Assembly: GCA_963658085.1 (NCBI GenBank)
Contig: CAVKOU010000009.1
Span: forward strand, 8,949-72,948
DNA: 64,000 bases
Direction: 5' to 3'
DNA from: CAKRJP01 sp963658085
GTDB taxonomy: Bacteria > Bacillota > Clostridia > Lachnospirales > Lachnospiraceae
Each line of letters opens with the position of its first letter. Position 1 is the first letter of the stretch. A program made the position numbers and the translations under genes. Below the pieces are notes generated by a model. It was not told the origin of the DNA, made no database searches, and was given only the letters and a program-made list of their open reading frames with translations. Below, piece after piece: positions 1-8,245 of this stretch.

Positions 1-55
1 AAAATCTGTCCTTGGATTATAGATCATTGATGAAGATCATAGAAGGAGAGAAAAA

Positions 56-400
56 ATGACCAATGTCATTGGAATAATCACCCTGGTATGCGGGCTATAT
101 TGCCTGTATGGGGCAGGCCTTATGAGATTTAAGCGAAGGATCAAACAGTCCTTGGTCATGGTAAAGGAAGTAGATCTTAAGACCTGTACAGATGTGGAGG
201 GGTATTGCAAAGAAGCTCAGGTTCCTCTGTTTATCCTGGGAGCCGTGGTTACCCTTTATTCTCTTGTGGATCTTTACAATACACAGTTTGGCGGATTGAC
301 ATTTGTTTACTGGATTTTGCTTGCATTTGCAGTCGTTTCACTGATCTGGTATACGAAGAAAATCCGCGAAATAAATAAAAAATATTTTGGTATATTATAG
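56..400 (+). CDS. Small integral membrane protein, unknown function
   Basis: A 114-residue protein with three to four predicted membrane segments (about residues 4-22, 55-72 and 80-98). It starts at an ATG with a good ribosome binding site (AGAAGGAGAG, 41-50). The loop between the first and second segments is basic (KRRIKQS) and the C-terminus is lysine rich, which suggests both face the cytoplasm. No catalytic motif is visible and I do not recognise the family with certainty; it resembles the small DUF3784-type membrane proteins of Clostridia. It is followed at once by the 6S RNA promoter, so it is probably the last gene of a transcript that begins left of the window. Confidence 0.75.
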   Translation: MTNVIGIITLVCGLYCLYGAGLMRFKRRIKQSLVMVKEVDLKTCTDVEGYCKEAQVPLFILGAVVTLYSLVDLYNTQFGGLTFVYWILLAFAVVSLIWYTKKIREINKKYFGIL

Positions 401-402
401 AA

Positions 403-431
403 TTGTAAATTTCCTGTAAATGGAGTATAAT
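403..431 (+). promoter_or_regulatory. Promoter of the 6S RNA
   Basis: TTGTAA (403-408) and TATAAT (426-431) are separated by 17 bp, placing the transcription start at about 438-440, exactly where the predicted 6S RNA begins. Confidence 0.75.
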
Positions 432-437
432 GCTTTT

Positions 438-640
438 AGACACCTGGGATGTGCGATAACTTCTGTTATTTTGAACCTACAATACTTTAAACGGGACTCT
501 TAAATCTTCGTAATATGTCAAGCCTTCATTGCGCAGAGGAAGACAAAAAAGCGAATGCGGACACCCACCTAGCTGTGGCTAGGAGTCAAAATACAGAAAC
601 CGGCATCCTGGGGCTGAAGAAAGATATTTAAATACAGATT
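438..640 (+). ncRNA. ssrS: 6S RNA
   Basis: This non-coding stretch has its own sigma-A type promoter and Rho-independent terminator. The ends pair: CCTGGGATGT (443-452) with GCATCCTGGG (603-612), forming a 10-bp closing stem. The inner sequence (AACCTACAATACTTTAAACG, then ACCCACCTAGCTGTGGCTAG and AAAATACAGAAACCGGCAT) matches what I remember of clostridial 6S RNA. 6S RNA mimics an open promoter and binds the housekeeping RNA polymerase. The identification rests on recall of the consensus plus structure, not on a covariance-model search; the exact ends are approximate. Confidence 0.75.
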
Positions 641-647
641 AAGCAGT

Positions 648-688
648 CATGCGATAACAAAAGATGTTATTGCATGGCTTTTTTATTT
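648..688 (+). terminator. Rho-independent terminator of the 6S RNA
   Basis: CATGCGATAAC (648-658) pairs with GTTATTGCATG (666-676), followed by GGCTTTTTTATTT. Confidence 0.85.
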
Positions 689-697
689 ATAAAAAGG

Positions 698-763
698 ACC
701 GATTGTGAAATGAAAATACGTTTTGTGAAACGGGACATTATTACAAAAAAAATGTGCTATAGT
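698..763 (+). promoter_or_regulatory. Activator-type promoter of the two-component operon with tandem TGTGAAA boxes
   Basis: Two direct repeats fitting C(C/G)NNNTGTGAAA(T/C)G have their TGTGAAA cores at 704-710 and 724-730, exactly 20 bp (two helical turns) apart. They lie 27 bp before an extended -10 element TGCTATAGT (755-763). There is no good -35 hexamer, as expected for a promoter that needs an activator. The same box at the same distance recurs at 2876 and 3534. Tandem direct repeats next to -35 are the usual arrangement for LytTR regulators, so autoregulation is likely (inference). Confidence 0.6.
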
Positions 764-799
764 TATTTTGAGTAAGTATACAGTAAAGGGGGATGGATC

Positions 800-1513
800 A
801 TGCTGGAAATCGCTATTGTGGAAGATGAAGAAAATTACAGAAATACGCTTTGTGAGTATTTGAAAAAATATAGTCTGGAGACGGGGGAAGAAATTCACAT
901 TTCCACTTTTGCCGATGGAGATGAAATCGTAGAAAATTATAAAGCGAAATATCATATCATCCTAATGGATATCGAGATGCAGTTTATGAATGGTATGGAT
1001 ACTGCCCGTAAGATCAGGGAGGTGGATACCGCTGTTATTATTATTTTTATTACGAATATGGCACGGTATGCCATTCAAGGATATGAGGTTGATGCACTTG
1101 ACTATGTCCTTAAACCTATTTCTTACTTCGCTTTTTTTCAAAAAATCCAAAGAGCCATCGGAAGAATGAAAAAAAGAAAAGAGCATTATATCAATATTGT
1201 TTCTAAAAAAGGAGTTAATAAAGTTCCGGTATCGGAAATTGGCTGGATTGAAAGTGAAGGACATAGATTGATTTATCACACCAAAGATCAGGTATATGAG
1301 TCAACCCTTAATTCTATGAAAGAGATTGAAAATGCATTGAAAGAGTTTGGTTTTTTTCGATGTAATAAGGGATATCTTGTAAACCTGGCTCATGTGAGGG
1401 CTATTCGGGATGGCTGGGCCATTTTGACCAATGGTCAGGTGATGATCAGCCGATCGAAAAAAATGGAATTTCAGAAGGCATTGACAGCATACGCAGGGGA
1501 GACAGTGAAATAA
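800..1513 (+). CDS. LytTR-family response regulator (AgrA/ComE type)
   Basis: A 237-residue two-domain regulator. Residues 1-120 form a receiver domain with the acidic pocket (VEDEE), the phosphoacceptor Asp57 in LMDIEMQFMNG, and the conserved lysine in YVLKPI. Residues 135-235 form a LytTR DNA-binding domain (INIVSKKGVNKVP, FFRCNKGYLVNLAHV). RBS AAAGGGGG sits 8 bases before the ATG. The stop codon TAA (1511-1513) overlaps the start of the kinase gene by one base, so both are co-translated. Its probable targets are the TGTGAAA boxes at 704, 724, 2876 and 3534 (inference), which would tie it to the glycosidase genes that follow. Confidence 0.9.
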   Translation: MLEIAIVEDEENYRNTLCEYLKKYSLETGEEIHISTFADGDEIVENYKAKYHIILMDIEMQFMNGMDTARKIREVDTAVIIIFITNMARYAIQGYEVDALDYVLKPISYFAFFQKIQRAIGRMKKRKEHYINIVSKKGVNKVPVSEIGWIESEGHRLIYHTKDQVYESTLNSMKEIENALKEFGFFRCNKGYLVNLAHVRAIRDGWAILTNGQVMISRSKKMEFQKALTAYAGETVK

Positions 1514-2820
1514 TGAATGAGATTGATTTGATACGTGATATACCGAAGTTTTATACCGCACTGGCAGAATGGATTTCCTGTGTGTTATACATTATGGTCT
1601 TGCGAAAAGACGTTAAAATTACCAAAAAAGAAATTTCTGCATTTGTGAGTGCATTTTTTTTGCTGATAGGAATACAGGAAATTATAGGAAAAGTTCCGGA
1701 AGCACTGTGGATTCCCGGAATGCTTATTGCTGTGGCGATAATGTATAGTTTGTTTTGGTATTGTGGGAGAGTCAAGAAGGTGACAGCCGGCTATTGGCTG
1801 GTGCGAGCATTTGTCTTAGCAGAGATGACGGCATCCTTAGAATGGCAAATTTCCTATTATCTATCAGAGAATTTTTCCGTAAAAGGAGAGGGGGTTGAAC
1901 ATATTTTTATGATGGCAATCTATGGGGGTGCATTTGCTATTGTATATCTTATTGAGAGCAGACAGGAGCACATTCTTATAGAAGTGACAGTAAAAGAGCT
2001 GTTAACCACTGCTGCCATCGGCGTAGTATGTTTTTGTTTGAGTAATCTGAGCTATGTCTATGCAAATACTCCATTTAGCAGCCCGTTTGCAAGAGAGGCA
2101 TTTAACATCCGAACGCTTATTGATCTGGGAGGATATGCCTTTTTGCTAGCCTATCATTTGCAAAGATGCGAGGATCATGTAAGGACAGAGCTAGATGCCA
2201 TTCAGAATATTTTGCGTAACCAATATTCTCAATATCGACAGTCCCAGGAGAGCATTAATATTATCAATCACAAATATCATGATCTAAAGCATCAGATCGC
2301 AGTCTTGCGCCGGGAGGAGAATCCGGACAAAAAAGAGGAATATCTGGATGAAATGGAACGGGGGATCAGGGATTATGAGTCCATGTTTAAAACCGGAAAC
2401 GGTGTACTTGACACCTTGCTTACCGGGGTCAGTCTGAAGTGCGCAAGAAGAGATATTACCTTTACCTGTGTAGCAGACGGCTCCCTTTTAAACCAGATTT
2501 ATGTTATGGATTTATGTACAATTTTTGGAAATGCTTTGGATAATGCTATGGAACATGTGATCCGGATCGAGGATAAAGAAAAACGACTGATTCATGTAAC
2601 AGTATCGAAAATGGCAGAGTTTGTACTCGTCAGAATTGAAAATTATCTTCAGGATGAGATTCGGTTTGATGGAGAACTTCCATCCACCACAAAGGGAAAT
2701 AAGTCGTTCCATGGTTTTGGATTGAAGAGTATCAAATATTCTGTAGAAAAATATCATGGAACGATGGAAGTGAAGACAGAAGATCATTGGTTTACAATAA
2801 ATATTCTTATTCCAATGTAG
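1513..2820 (+). CDS. GHKL-type sensor histidine kinase (AgrC-like)
   Basis: A 435-residue kinase. The N-terminal half (1-215) has about six membrane segments and no large extracellular domain, typical of AgrC-type kinases that sense peptides in the membrane. Then come a coiled coil, the phosphoacceptor region KYHDLKHQ (His256) and a GHKL ATPase domain with the N-box FGNALDNAMEH and the glycine box GFGLKSI. It overlaps the response regulator stop by one base. There is no agrB/agrD-like gene in the window, so the signal is unknown. The next transcription unit begins about 60 bases downstream with its own promoter. Confidence 0.88.
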   Translation: MNEIDLIRDIPKFYTALAEWISCVLYIMVLRKDVKITKKEISAFVSAFFLLIGIQEIIGKVPEALWIPGMLIAVAIMYSLFWYCGRVKKVTAGYWLVRAFVLAEMTASLEWQISYYLSENFSVKGEGVEHIFMMAIYGGAFAIVYLIESRQEHILIEVTVKELLTTAAIGVVCFCLSNLSYVYANTPFSSPFAREAFNIRTLIDLGGYAFLLAYHLQRCEDHVRTELDAIQNILRNQYSQYRQSQESINIINHKYHDLKHQIAVLRREENPDKKEEYLDEMERGIRDYESMFKTGNGVLDTLLTGVSLKCARRDITFTCVADGSLLNQIYVMDLCTIFGNALDNAMEHVIRIEDKEKRLIHVTVSKMAEFVLVRIENYLQDEIRFDGELPSTTKGNKSFHGFGLKSIKYSVEKYHGTMEVKTEDHWFTINILIPM

Positions 2821-2827
2821 AAAATAT

Positions 2828-2916
2828 AAAACCTTATAGGAAGTATAAAACTTTATAGGAAATAAAAAAACGGTTTGTGAAATGGGTGAGCGTAGGGAAA
2901 ATTGGCATGTTAGGAT
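2828..2916 (+). promoter_or_regulatory. Promoter of the GtrA-like/glycosidase genes with TGTGAAA box and two TATAGGAA repeats
   Basis: A box matching CGGTTTGTGAAATG has its core at 2876-2882 and lies 28 bp before an extended -10, TGTTAGGAT (2908-2916). Upstream are two near-identical 15-bp direct repeats (AAAAC(C/T)TTATAGGAA at 2828-2842 and 2847-2861). With the box they form three tracts spaced by roughly two helical turns. The architecture matches the promoter at 698-763. Confidence 0.55.
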
Positions 2917-2947
2917 GCTTCTATCAAAAAGAAAGGAGGATTAACTT

Positions 2948-3523
2948 TTGAATCATCTTTCAGAAAAATGGAAGTATTTTGCAAAGAAAAATCCAAATCT
3001 GTCGAACTGGATCAGGGAAGGCGGACTTTTTGTGATCGTTTGTAATCTGATCACGGTATTCAAGTATCTGCTACTGCAATTTCTGCCCTACGCATTTTCC
3101 GGACTGCCGGTAGTAGATTTTGGCTTTCCGGGAAAAGAAATTACGCTTCTTGACGAGACATTCAAATGGAATATCATAGGATACGATGCAGCCCATGGTG
3201 GACTGCCTTATTTTTGTGCCTATATGATTGCGATGTTTATAGGAGAATGCTTAAATTTTCCAATACAGCGAAATGTTGTTTTTCGAAGTAAGGGAAAGAT
3301 ATGGTATCAGGCATTGGGGTATCTTACAGCTTTTTTCGCAGTGACCTGTATTGTAAATTCGATGAACTGTATATGGGTTGCAGTAGCAGGGAAATTTGTT
3401 CCAAGTTTCATCTACAATATTGGTACAACGGTCTTAAACGGTGGAGTTTCCATGATAATCTTTTTTGTGGTGAACAAGATCATCTTTGATGATGGAAAAG
3501 AAAAAAATCCGTTAATGAAATAA
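2948..3523 (+). CDS. GtrA-like integral membrane protein
   Basis: A 191-residue membrane protein with four hydrophobic segments (about residues 25-50, 80-100, 120-145 and 155-180). The motif NFPIQRNVVFRSKGK resembles the N-F-x-x-x-R-x-W/V-F-R signature of the GtrA family, which is linked to flipping of lipid-linked sugars and cell surface polysaccharide synthesis. The start is TTG: the site AAAGGAGGA (2932-2940) is 7 bases upstream and no ATG fits. An internal promoter for the GH43 gene starts at its stop codon. Its role with the glycosidases is unknown; handling of glycan precursors at the membrane is a guess. Confidence 0.75.
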   Translation: MNHLSEKWKYFAKKNPNLSNWIREGGLFVIVCNLITVFKYLLLQFLPYAFSGLPVVDFGFPGKEITLLDETFKWNIIGYDAAHGGLPYFCAYMIAMFIGECLNFPIQRNVVFRSKGKIWYQALGYLTAFFAVTCIVNSMNCIWVAVAGKFVPSFIYNIGTTVLNGGVSMIIFFVVNKIIFDDGKEKNPLMK

Positions 3524-3574
3524 AAGGACGGAATGTGAAATGAATGAAACAAAAGGAAAACCATGTGTTAAAGT
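3523..3574 (+). promoter_or_regulatory. Third TGTGAAA-box promoter, for the GH43-GH3 genes
   Basis: The region GGACGGAATGTGAAATGAA is nearly the same as the first box upstream of the response regulator (GGACCGATTGTGAAATGAA). Its core at 3534-3540 lies 28 bp before the extended -10 TGTTAAAGT (3566-3574). This implies a start near 3581 and supports the GTG start at 3607 for the GH43 protein, because an ATG at 3544 would lie upstream of the message. Confidence 0.55.
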
Positions 3575-3606
3575 GTGGAAAACGAAAGGAGAAGGGAGGA
3601 AGAAAG

Positions 3607-5073
3607 GTGAAAAAACAGGCGTTGAATCCGTATTTACCTGCACAGGAATATATTCCGGACGGAGAACCGTATGTATTCGGAGACCGGGTATATGTGTACG
3701 GATCCCACGACAGATTTAATTTTCCCATGTTCTGTGTAAATGATTATGTCTGTTATTCTGCACCGGTGGAAGATCTTTCCGATTGGAGATATGAAGGTGT
3801 CATCTATCGAAAGAATCAGGATCCCAAGAATAAGCTGGGATTAAGACTGCTTTTTGCACCGGATGTTGCAGTTGGAAGTGACGGAAGATACTATCTTTAT
3901 TATGCATTTGATTTCATGGGAATCATGGGAGTGGCTGTAAGTAAAACTCCTGCCGGACCATATGAATTCTATGGACATGTGCATTACAAGGATGGAACCA
4001 TCTGGGGAAGAAAGAAGGGCGATTCCCTTCCCTTTGATCCGGGAGTTCTTGTGGATGATGATGGAAGAGTGTATCTGTACTCTGGATTTTATACATCGGT
4101 TCCGGCAATTGCCACAGGTTTTCGTAAGCTAAAAAACGAAGGTGGGTATGTGTTGGAATTAGAGCCGGATATGGTAACTATCAAAACACCGGAGAAACTG
4201 TTATTTCCAAGAGAAGGGAAATGTGCGTTTGAGAATCATGAATTCTTCGAGGCAAGCTCGATTCGTAAGTATGACGGAAAATATTATTTTGTATATTCTT
4301 CCAGACATAACCATGAGCTTTGCTATGCGGTAAGTGATTCGCCAACCGAAGGATTTGTATTTAAAGGCACCCTGGTCAGCAATGCGGATATTTTTTTGGA
4401 TCAGGGAAAGACAGAAAAGGATGCAAAAAATTACATTGGAAATACCCATGGTGGGATGCTCAGAATCAAAGATCAGTATTATATCTTTTATCATAGGCAG
4501 ACCAATCGGAATTCTTATTCCAGACAGGCCTGTGCGGAAAAACTTGTGCGGGATGAAAATGGGGATTTCCTTCAGGCAGAGATGACAAGTTGTGGATTAA
4601 ATGATGGACCACTGAAAGGGGAGGGTGTTTATGAGGCACGAATCGCCTGCAATCTCTGGTCAGGGAACGGAACCGGAAGGTATGATGTGGGAAATCCTAA
4701 GAAACTTTTAAAAGATCATCCTTATATTACGCAGGATAAAAAGGATGGAGATCCGTCCGCGAGGCAGTATATTGCCAATATGAGAGACGGGGCAGTGGCT
4801 GGATTTAAGTATTTTGAGATGAAGGAACCGGTTTGTGTCAGGATAGAACTGGAGGGAACGGGAGAAGGAGAAATACTAATAGCAGAGACATCGGATTTTC
4901 AAAATGTTGTACATGTTCCGATTAAATTAAAAAATAGAGAAAAACGTTCTTTTGTTAGCGATGAGGTGGAGAAGAATGAAAAAACACCTCTTTATTTTAA
5001 ATATCTTGGAAATGGAAAAGTAAATTTCTGGGAGTTTGAGTTGGTGAAAAAGGTAAGGAGCAAGGGAATATGA
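3607..5073 (+). CDS. Glycoside hydrolase family 43 protein
   Basis: A 488-residue protein without a signal peptide. The five-bladed propeller domain covers about residues 1-320: NPYLPAQEYIPDGEPYVFGD near the N-terminus, LLFAPDVAVG, and HEFFEASSIRK (Glu215, the likely general acid). GH43 enzymes cleave arabinosyl, xylosyl or related beta-linkages. The C-terminal 150 residues look like a beta-sandwich of carbohydrate-binding type. I chose GTG 3607 because GGGAGGA (3594-3600) lies just before it and a promoter occupies the region of the upstream ATG at 3544, which would add 21 basic residues without a ribosome site. Its last bases overlap the GH3 start (ATGA), so the two are translationally coupled. 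Substrate not predictable. Confidence 0.85.
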   Translation: MKKQALNPYLPAQEYIPDGEPYVFGDRVYVYGSHDRFNFPMFCVNDYVCYSAPVEDLSDWRYEGVIYRKNQDPKNKLGLRLLFAPDVAVGSDGRYYLYYAFDFMGIMGVAVSKTPAGPYEFYGHVHYKDGTIWGRKKGDSLPFDPGVLVDDDGRVYLYSGFYTSVPAIATGFRKLKNEGGYVLELEPDMVTIKTPEKLLFPREGKCAFENHEFFEASSIRKYDGKYYFVYSSRHNHELCYAVSDSPTEGFVFKGTLVSNADIFLDQGKTEKDAKNYIGNTHGGMLRIKDQYYIFYHRQTNRNSYSRQACAEKLVRDENGDFLQAEMTSCGLNDGPLKGEGVYEARIACNLWSGNGTGRYDVGNPKKLLKDHPYITQDKKDGDPSARQYIANMRDGAVAGFKYFEMKEPVCVRIELEGTGEGEILIAETSDFQNVVHVPIKLKNREKRSFVSDEVEKNEKTPLYFKYLGNGKVNFWEFELVKKVRSKGI

Positions 5074-8069
5074 ACAAGAAGAAAACAGTGATAGGAGCGG
5101 TGATTGCGGTAATCGCAGCGTTGCTCATATTCGTAGGCTATAAAATATATGATTTAATGTTTAACGGTTCTGTCAAAGTACAAATGGTGGATGTGATAAC
5201 TGCAATTGGGCAATGTAAATTGCAGTTGATTGTAGGAGGAATCATCTTACTGGCAGGAATTGTATGTCTGATTATTTCAGGAATAAAGAAAGGACAGATA
5301 AGAGCGGTATTTACTGTACAGGGATGTGTTGCAGTGGTGATGGCTTTCGTAACAACAATCTCATGGATCTGCATGGGACCGCAGTATTCGGTTGTTAACA
5401 ATGTGTTCGCAGGTAATGATAAGATACAGGAAGACCATAAGGAGAATTCATTAGAAACCGCTGAAAAAATAGCTGAAGAGGGAATCGTATTACTGAAAAA
5501 TGATGATGAAGCACTGCCACTTGCAGGACAGACAAAATTGAATGTATTTGGGTGGTCTTCGGTTAGTCCGGTATATGGCGGAGGGGGATCCGGTTCATCA
5601 GATTCTTCAAATGCGGTATCTCTGATTGATGGACTTCATGAAGCCGGTTTTGAAACAAATACGGCTTTAGAAAATTTTTATACGAATTTCAGGGAAGACA
5701 GACCAACCATCAGTTTCTTTGGTGTGGATTTTACGATTCCAGAACCTTCCATGGACGAGTATGAGAAAGAAAATCTTTTTGAAAATGCAAAAGAATATTC
5801 TGATACGGCGTTGGTTGTAGTTTCACGTTCAAGTGGGGAAGGATCAGATCTGGCAATGAATCTTTCTGATAATAATAATTTCACGATTGGAGAGAATGGA
5901 GAGCCTGTCACTTTCTCCACCCAGGAAGATGACATTGATGGAACAAAGAGTTATCTGGAACTCTCAAATCGTGAAACTTCTATGATCGAAGAAGTAGCAA
6001 GCGATTTTGAAAATATTATTGTTGTAGTCAATTCTGCACAACCAATGGAGTTGGGATGGGTAGATACCTATGATAATATTAAAGGTGTGGTATGGTGCCC
6101 GAGCCCGGGACAAGTGGGATTTCGTGCACTTGGTAAAATATTAAACGGAGAGGTTAATCCATCCGGTCATTTAGTAGATACTTTTGTTTATGACCTTCAT
6201 GAAACACCGTATATCAACAATTTTGGAAGCTTTGAATATGATAACTATGAAGATGTTACGGGAGGTGAGGATAACAAAGCTATTTTTGTAAATTACAATG
6301 AAGGTATTTACGTAGGATATAAATTTTATGAGACAGCAGCCGTAGAGGGACTGATTGATTATGATACAACGGTACAGTATCCATTTGGTTATGGATTAAG
6401 TTATACAGATTTTAAGGCAGATATCACAAATGTACAGGATGATGGCAATAACATCACACTGGATATCAATGTGGAAAATACTGGTGATACAGCAGGGAAA
6501 TTCGTGGCAGAAATCTTCTTTACGCCTCCGTACACGAATGGTGGAATTGAAAAAGCAAGCATGAATCTTGTGGAATATGTAAAGACAGATGAAATTGAAG
6601 CGGGTGGATCTCAGACAGTTACAGTAGAATTCACTTATGAAGATATGGCATCTTATGATTCGGAATGTATAAAGAGCAGTAATGGTGCTTATGTACTGGA
6701 AAGTGGAGATTATAAGATTCAATTATGCAGTGATGCGCATACGGTATTGGATACCTATACAGCAACGGTGGAGAAAGATATCATTTATGATGAGGAACAT
6801 GACGGAAAACGTTCCGGCGATGAGGTTGCAGCAACAAATCAGTTTGACTACGCGAAGGGAGATGTGACTTATCTTAGTAGGGCAGATCATTTTGCTAACT
6901 ATGAAGAAGCTATAAAAGCTCCGACACAGACGGAAATGACTGAGGAAGAAAAAGAAAATTATTCATCAAGAATTACGTTTGATGCCTCGGATTACGACGA
7001 TTCGGATGTAAAAATGCCTGTAACCGGAGCGGAAAATGGGCTTGAGATCCAGGATATGACAGGCGTTGCCTATGATGATGAAAAATGGGATTCTCTGTTA
7101 GATGAACTGACAGTGGATGAGCTAATGAATCTTGCAGGAGATGGAACTTATCATATTCCGGCAACAGAGAGTATCAATCTTCCATATATTTTTAGCACTG
7201 ATGGTCCTACGGCAGTAAACAGTTTCTTTACAGGAAAGACCGGAACCGCTTTTCCGGCACCTGTTTTAATGACTGCAACATGGAACAAAGAACTTGCGGC
7301 AGAATTTGGTGACTGCATTGGACAGGAATTAGAAGACTACGGTTTTACCGGATGGTTTGGTTCTGGTATGAATATTCACAGAACAGCATTCTCAGGAAGA
7401 AACTTTGAATATTATTCTGAAGACGGAACCTTGTCTGGTATTGTTGCAGCAAAAGAAATTGCAGCGGTTCGTGAACACGGAATTATTACCTATATTAAGC
7501 ATTTTGCTTTAAATGACTCGGAGACAGATCGTGCAAAGGGAATTTGCACATGGTCAAATGAACAGGCTATCCGTGAAATTTATTTAAAATCCTTCGAATA
7601 TGCAGTAAAAGAAGGCGGTTCCAACGGTATTATGAACTCCAAAAACGGAATCGGAAGTAAATGGGTTGGAGCAAATCCGGAACTTATGACAAATGTATTG
7701 CGCGGAGAATGGGGGTTTGAAGGTACGGTTATTACAGATTCTCTTGATACAGCCAGCGAATATTATCAGAGTCCGGATGCAGCAGTACGTGCCGGTACGG
7801 ATGCAATGATGCCAATGAGTTATACAACCGGAGAAGAGTATTGGGAAGACGCATCAGCAGGTACAGTAAGTGCATTAAGAACAGCAGCACATCATACCCT
7901 TTATACGCTTGCCAATTCTAACGCGATGGAAATTAGGACGGGAACACCTGTATGGGTACTTACCTTCTGGGGAGCTGATACAGTGATTATTCTACTCTTA
8001 GTAATTTGGGAAGTGATGACAATTCGTTCTTACAAAAAAAGAGTAAATAAAAACATGATTCACTCATAA
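5070..8069 (+). CDS. Membrane-anchored, domain-permuted glycoside hydrolase family 3 protein
   Basis: A 999-residue protein. Three membrane segments (about 9-31, 50-71 and 78-102) are followed by the GH3 C-terminal-type domain (AEEGIVLLKNDD at about 135 to PFGYGLSYTDF at about 450), a fibronectin-III-like domain (450-590), then the GH3 barrel domain (LTVDELMNLAGDG at about 682, IKHFALNDSETDRA, and VITDSLDTA with the putative nucleophile Asp890). One more membrane helix (about 968-990) and a basic tail end the protein. In most GH3 enzymes the barrel comes first; reversed order is known from Butyrivibrio and Ruminococcus beta-glucosidases. Anchoring at both ends would hold the catalytic part on the outer face of the membrane. 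Coupled to the GH43 gene through ATGA. Confidence 0.88.
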   Translation: MNKKKTVIGAVIAVIAALLIFVGYKIYDLMFNGSVKVQMVDVITAIGQCKLQLIVGGIILLAGIVCLIISGIKKGQIRAVFTVQGCVAVVMAFVTTISWICMGPQYSVVNNVFAGNDKIQEDHKENSLETAEKIAEEGIVLLKNDDEALPLAGQTKLNVFGWSSVSPVYGGGGSGSSDSSNAVSLIDGLHEAGFETNTALENFYTNFREDRPTISFFGVDFTIPEPSMDEYEKENLFENAKEYSDTALVVVSRSSGEGSDLAMNLSDNNNFTIGENGEPVTFSTQEDDIDGTKSYLELSNRETSMIEEVASDFENIIVVVNSAQPMELGWVDTYDNIKGVVWCPSPGQVGFRALGKILNGEVNPSGHLVDTFVYDLHETPYINNFGSFEYDNYEDVTGGEDNKAIFVNYNEGIYVGYKFYETAAVEGLIDYDTTVQYPFGYGLSYTDFKADITNVQDDGNNITLDINVENTGDTAGKFVAEIFFTPPYTNGGIEKASMNLVEYVKTDEIEAGGSQTVTVEFTYEDMASYDSECIKSSNGAYVLESGDYKIQLCSDAHTVLDTYTATVEKDIIYDEEHDGKRSGDEVAATNQFDYAKGDVTYLSRADHFANYEEAIKAPTQTEMTEEEKENYSSRITFDASDYDDSDVKMPVTGAENGLEIQDMTGVAYDDEKWDSLLDELTVDELMNLAGDGTYHIPATESINLPYIFSTDGPTAVNSFFTGKTGTAFPAPVLMTATWNKELAAEFGDCIGQELEDYGFTGWFGSGMNIHRTAFSGRNFEYYSEDGTLSGIVAAKEIAAVREHGIITYIKHFALNDSETDRAKGICTWSNEQAIREIYLKSFEYAVKEGGSNGIMNSKNGIGSKWVGANPELMTNVLRGEWGFEGTVITDSLDTASEYYQSPDAAVRAGTDAMMPMSYTTGEEYWEDASAGTVSALRTAAHHTLYTLANSNAMEIRTGTPVWVLTFWGADTVIILLLVIWEVMTIRSYKKRVNKNMIHS

Positions 8070-8076
8070 TCATAAA

Positions 8077-8138
8077 AATAAGAGCTTTCGCGGTGGAGAG
8101 AAGTCTTAGGATTTTTCTCCTGCGAAAGCTTATTTTAT
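8077..8138 (+). terminator. Terminator after the GH3 gene
   Basis: AATAAGAGCTTTCGC (8077-8091) pairs with GCGAAAGCTTATT (8122-8134), followed by a short T-rich stretch. It ends the glycosidase transcript. Confidence 0.7.
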
Positions 8139-8191
8139 ATGGTTTCCAAGCTTAATTAAATAAGGTTCAAGGGAGAATCCCGGGAGATAGC

Positions 8192-8220
8192 TAGACAAAA
8201 GTAAGTTTTTTGTGTAAAAT
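8192..8220 (+). promoter_or_regulatory. Promoter of the YihY/BrkB-like gene
   Basis: TAGACA (8192-8197) and TAAAAT (8215-8220) with 17 bp spacing; predicted start near 8227, which supports the downstream ATG at 8246. Confidence 0.6.
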
Positions 8221-8245
8221 ATGCATCAAATGTTTAGGAGAGCTT

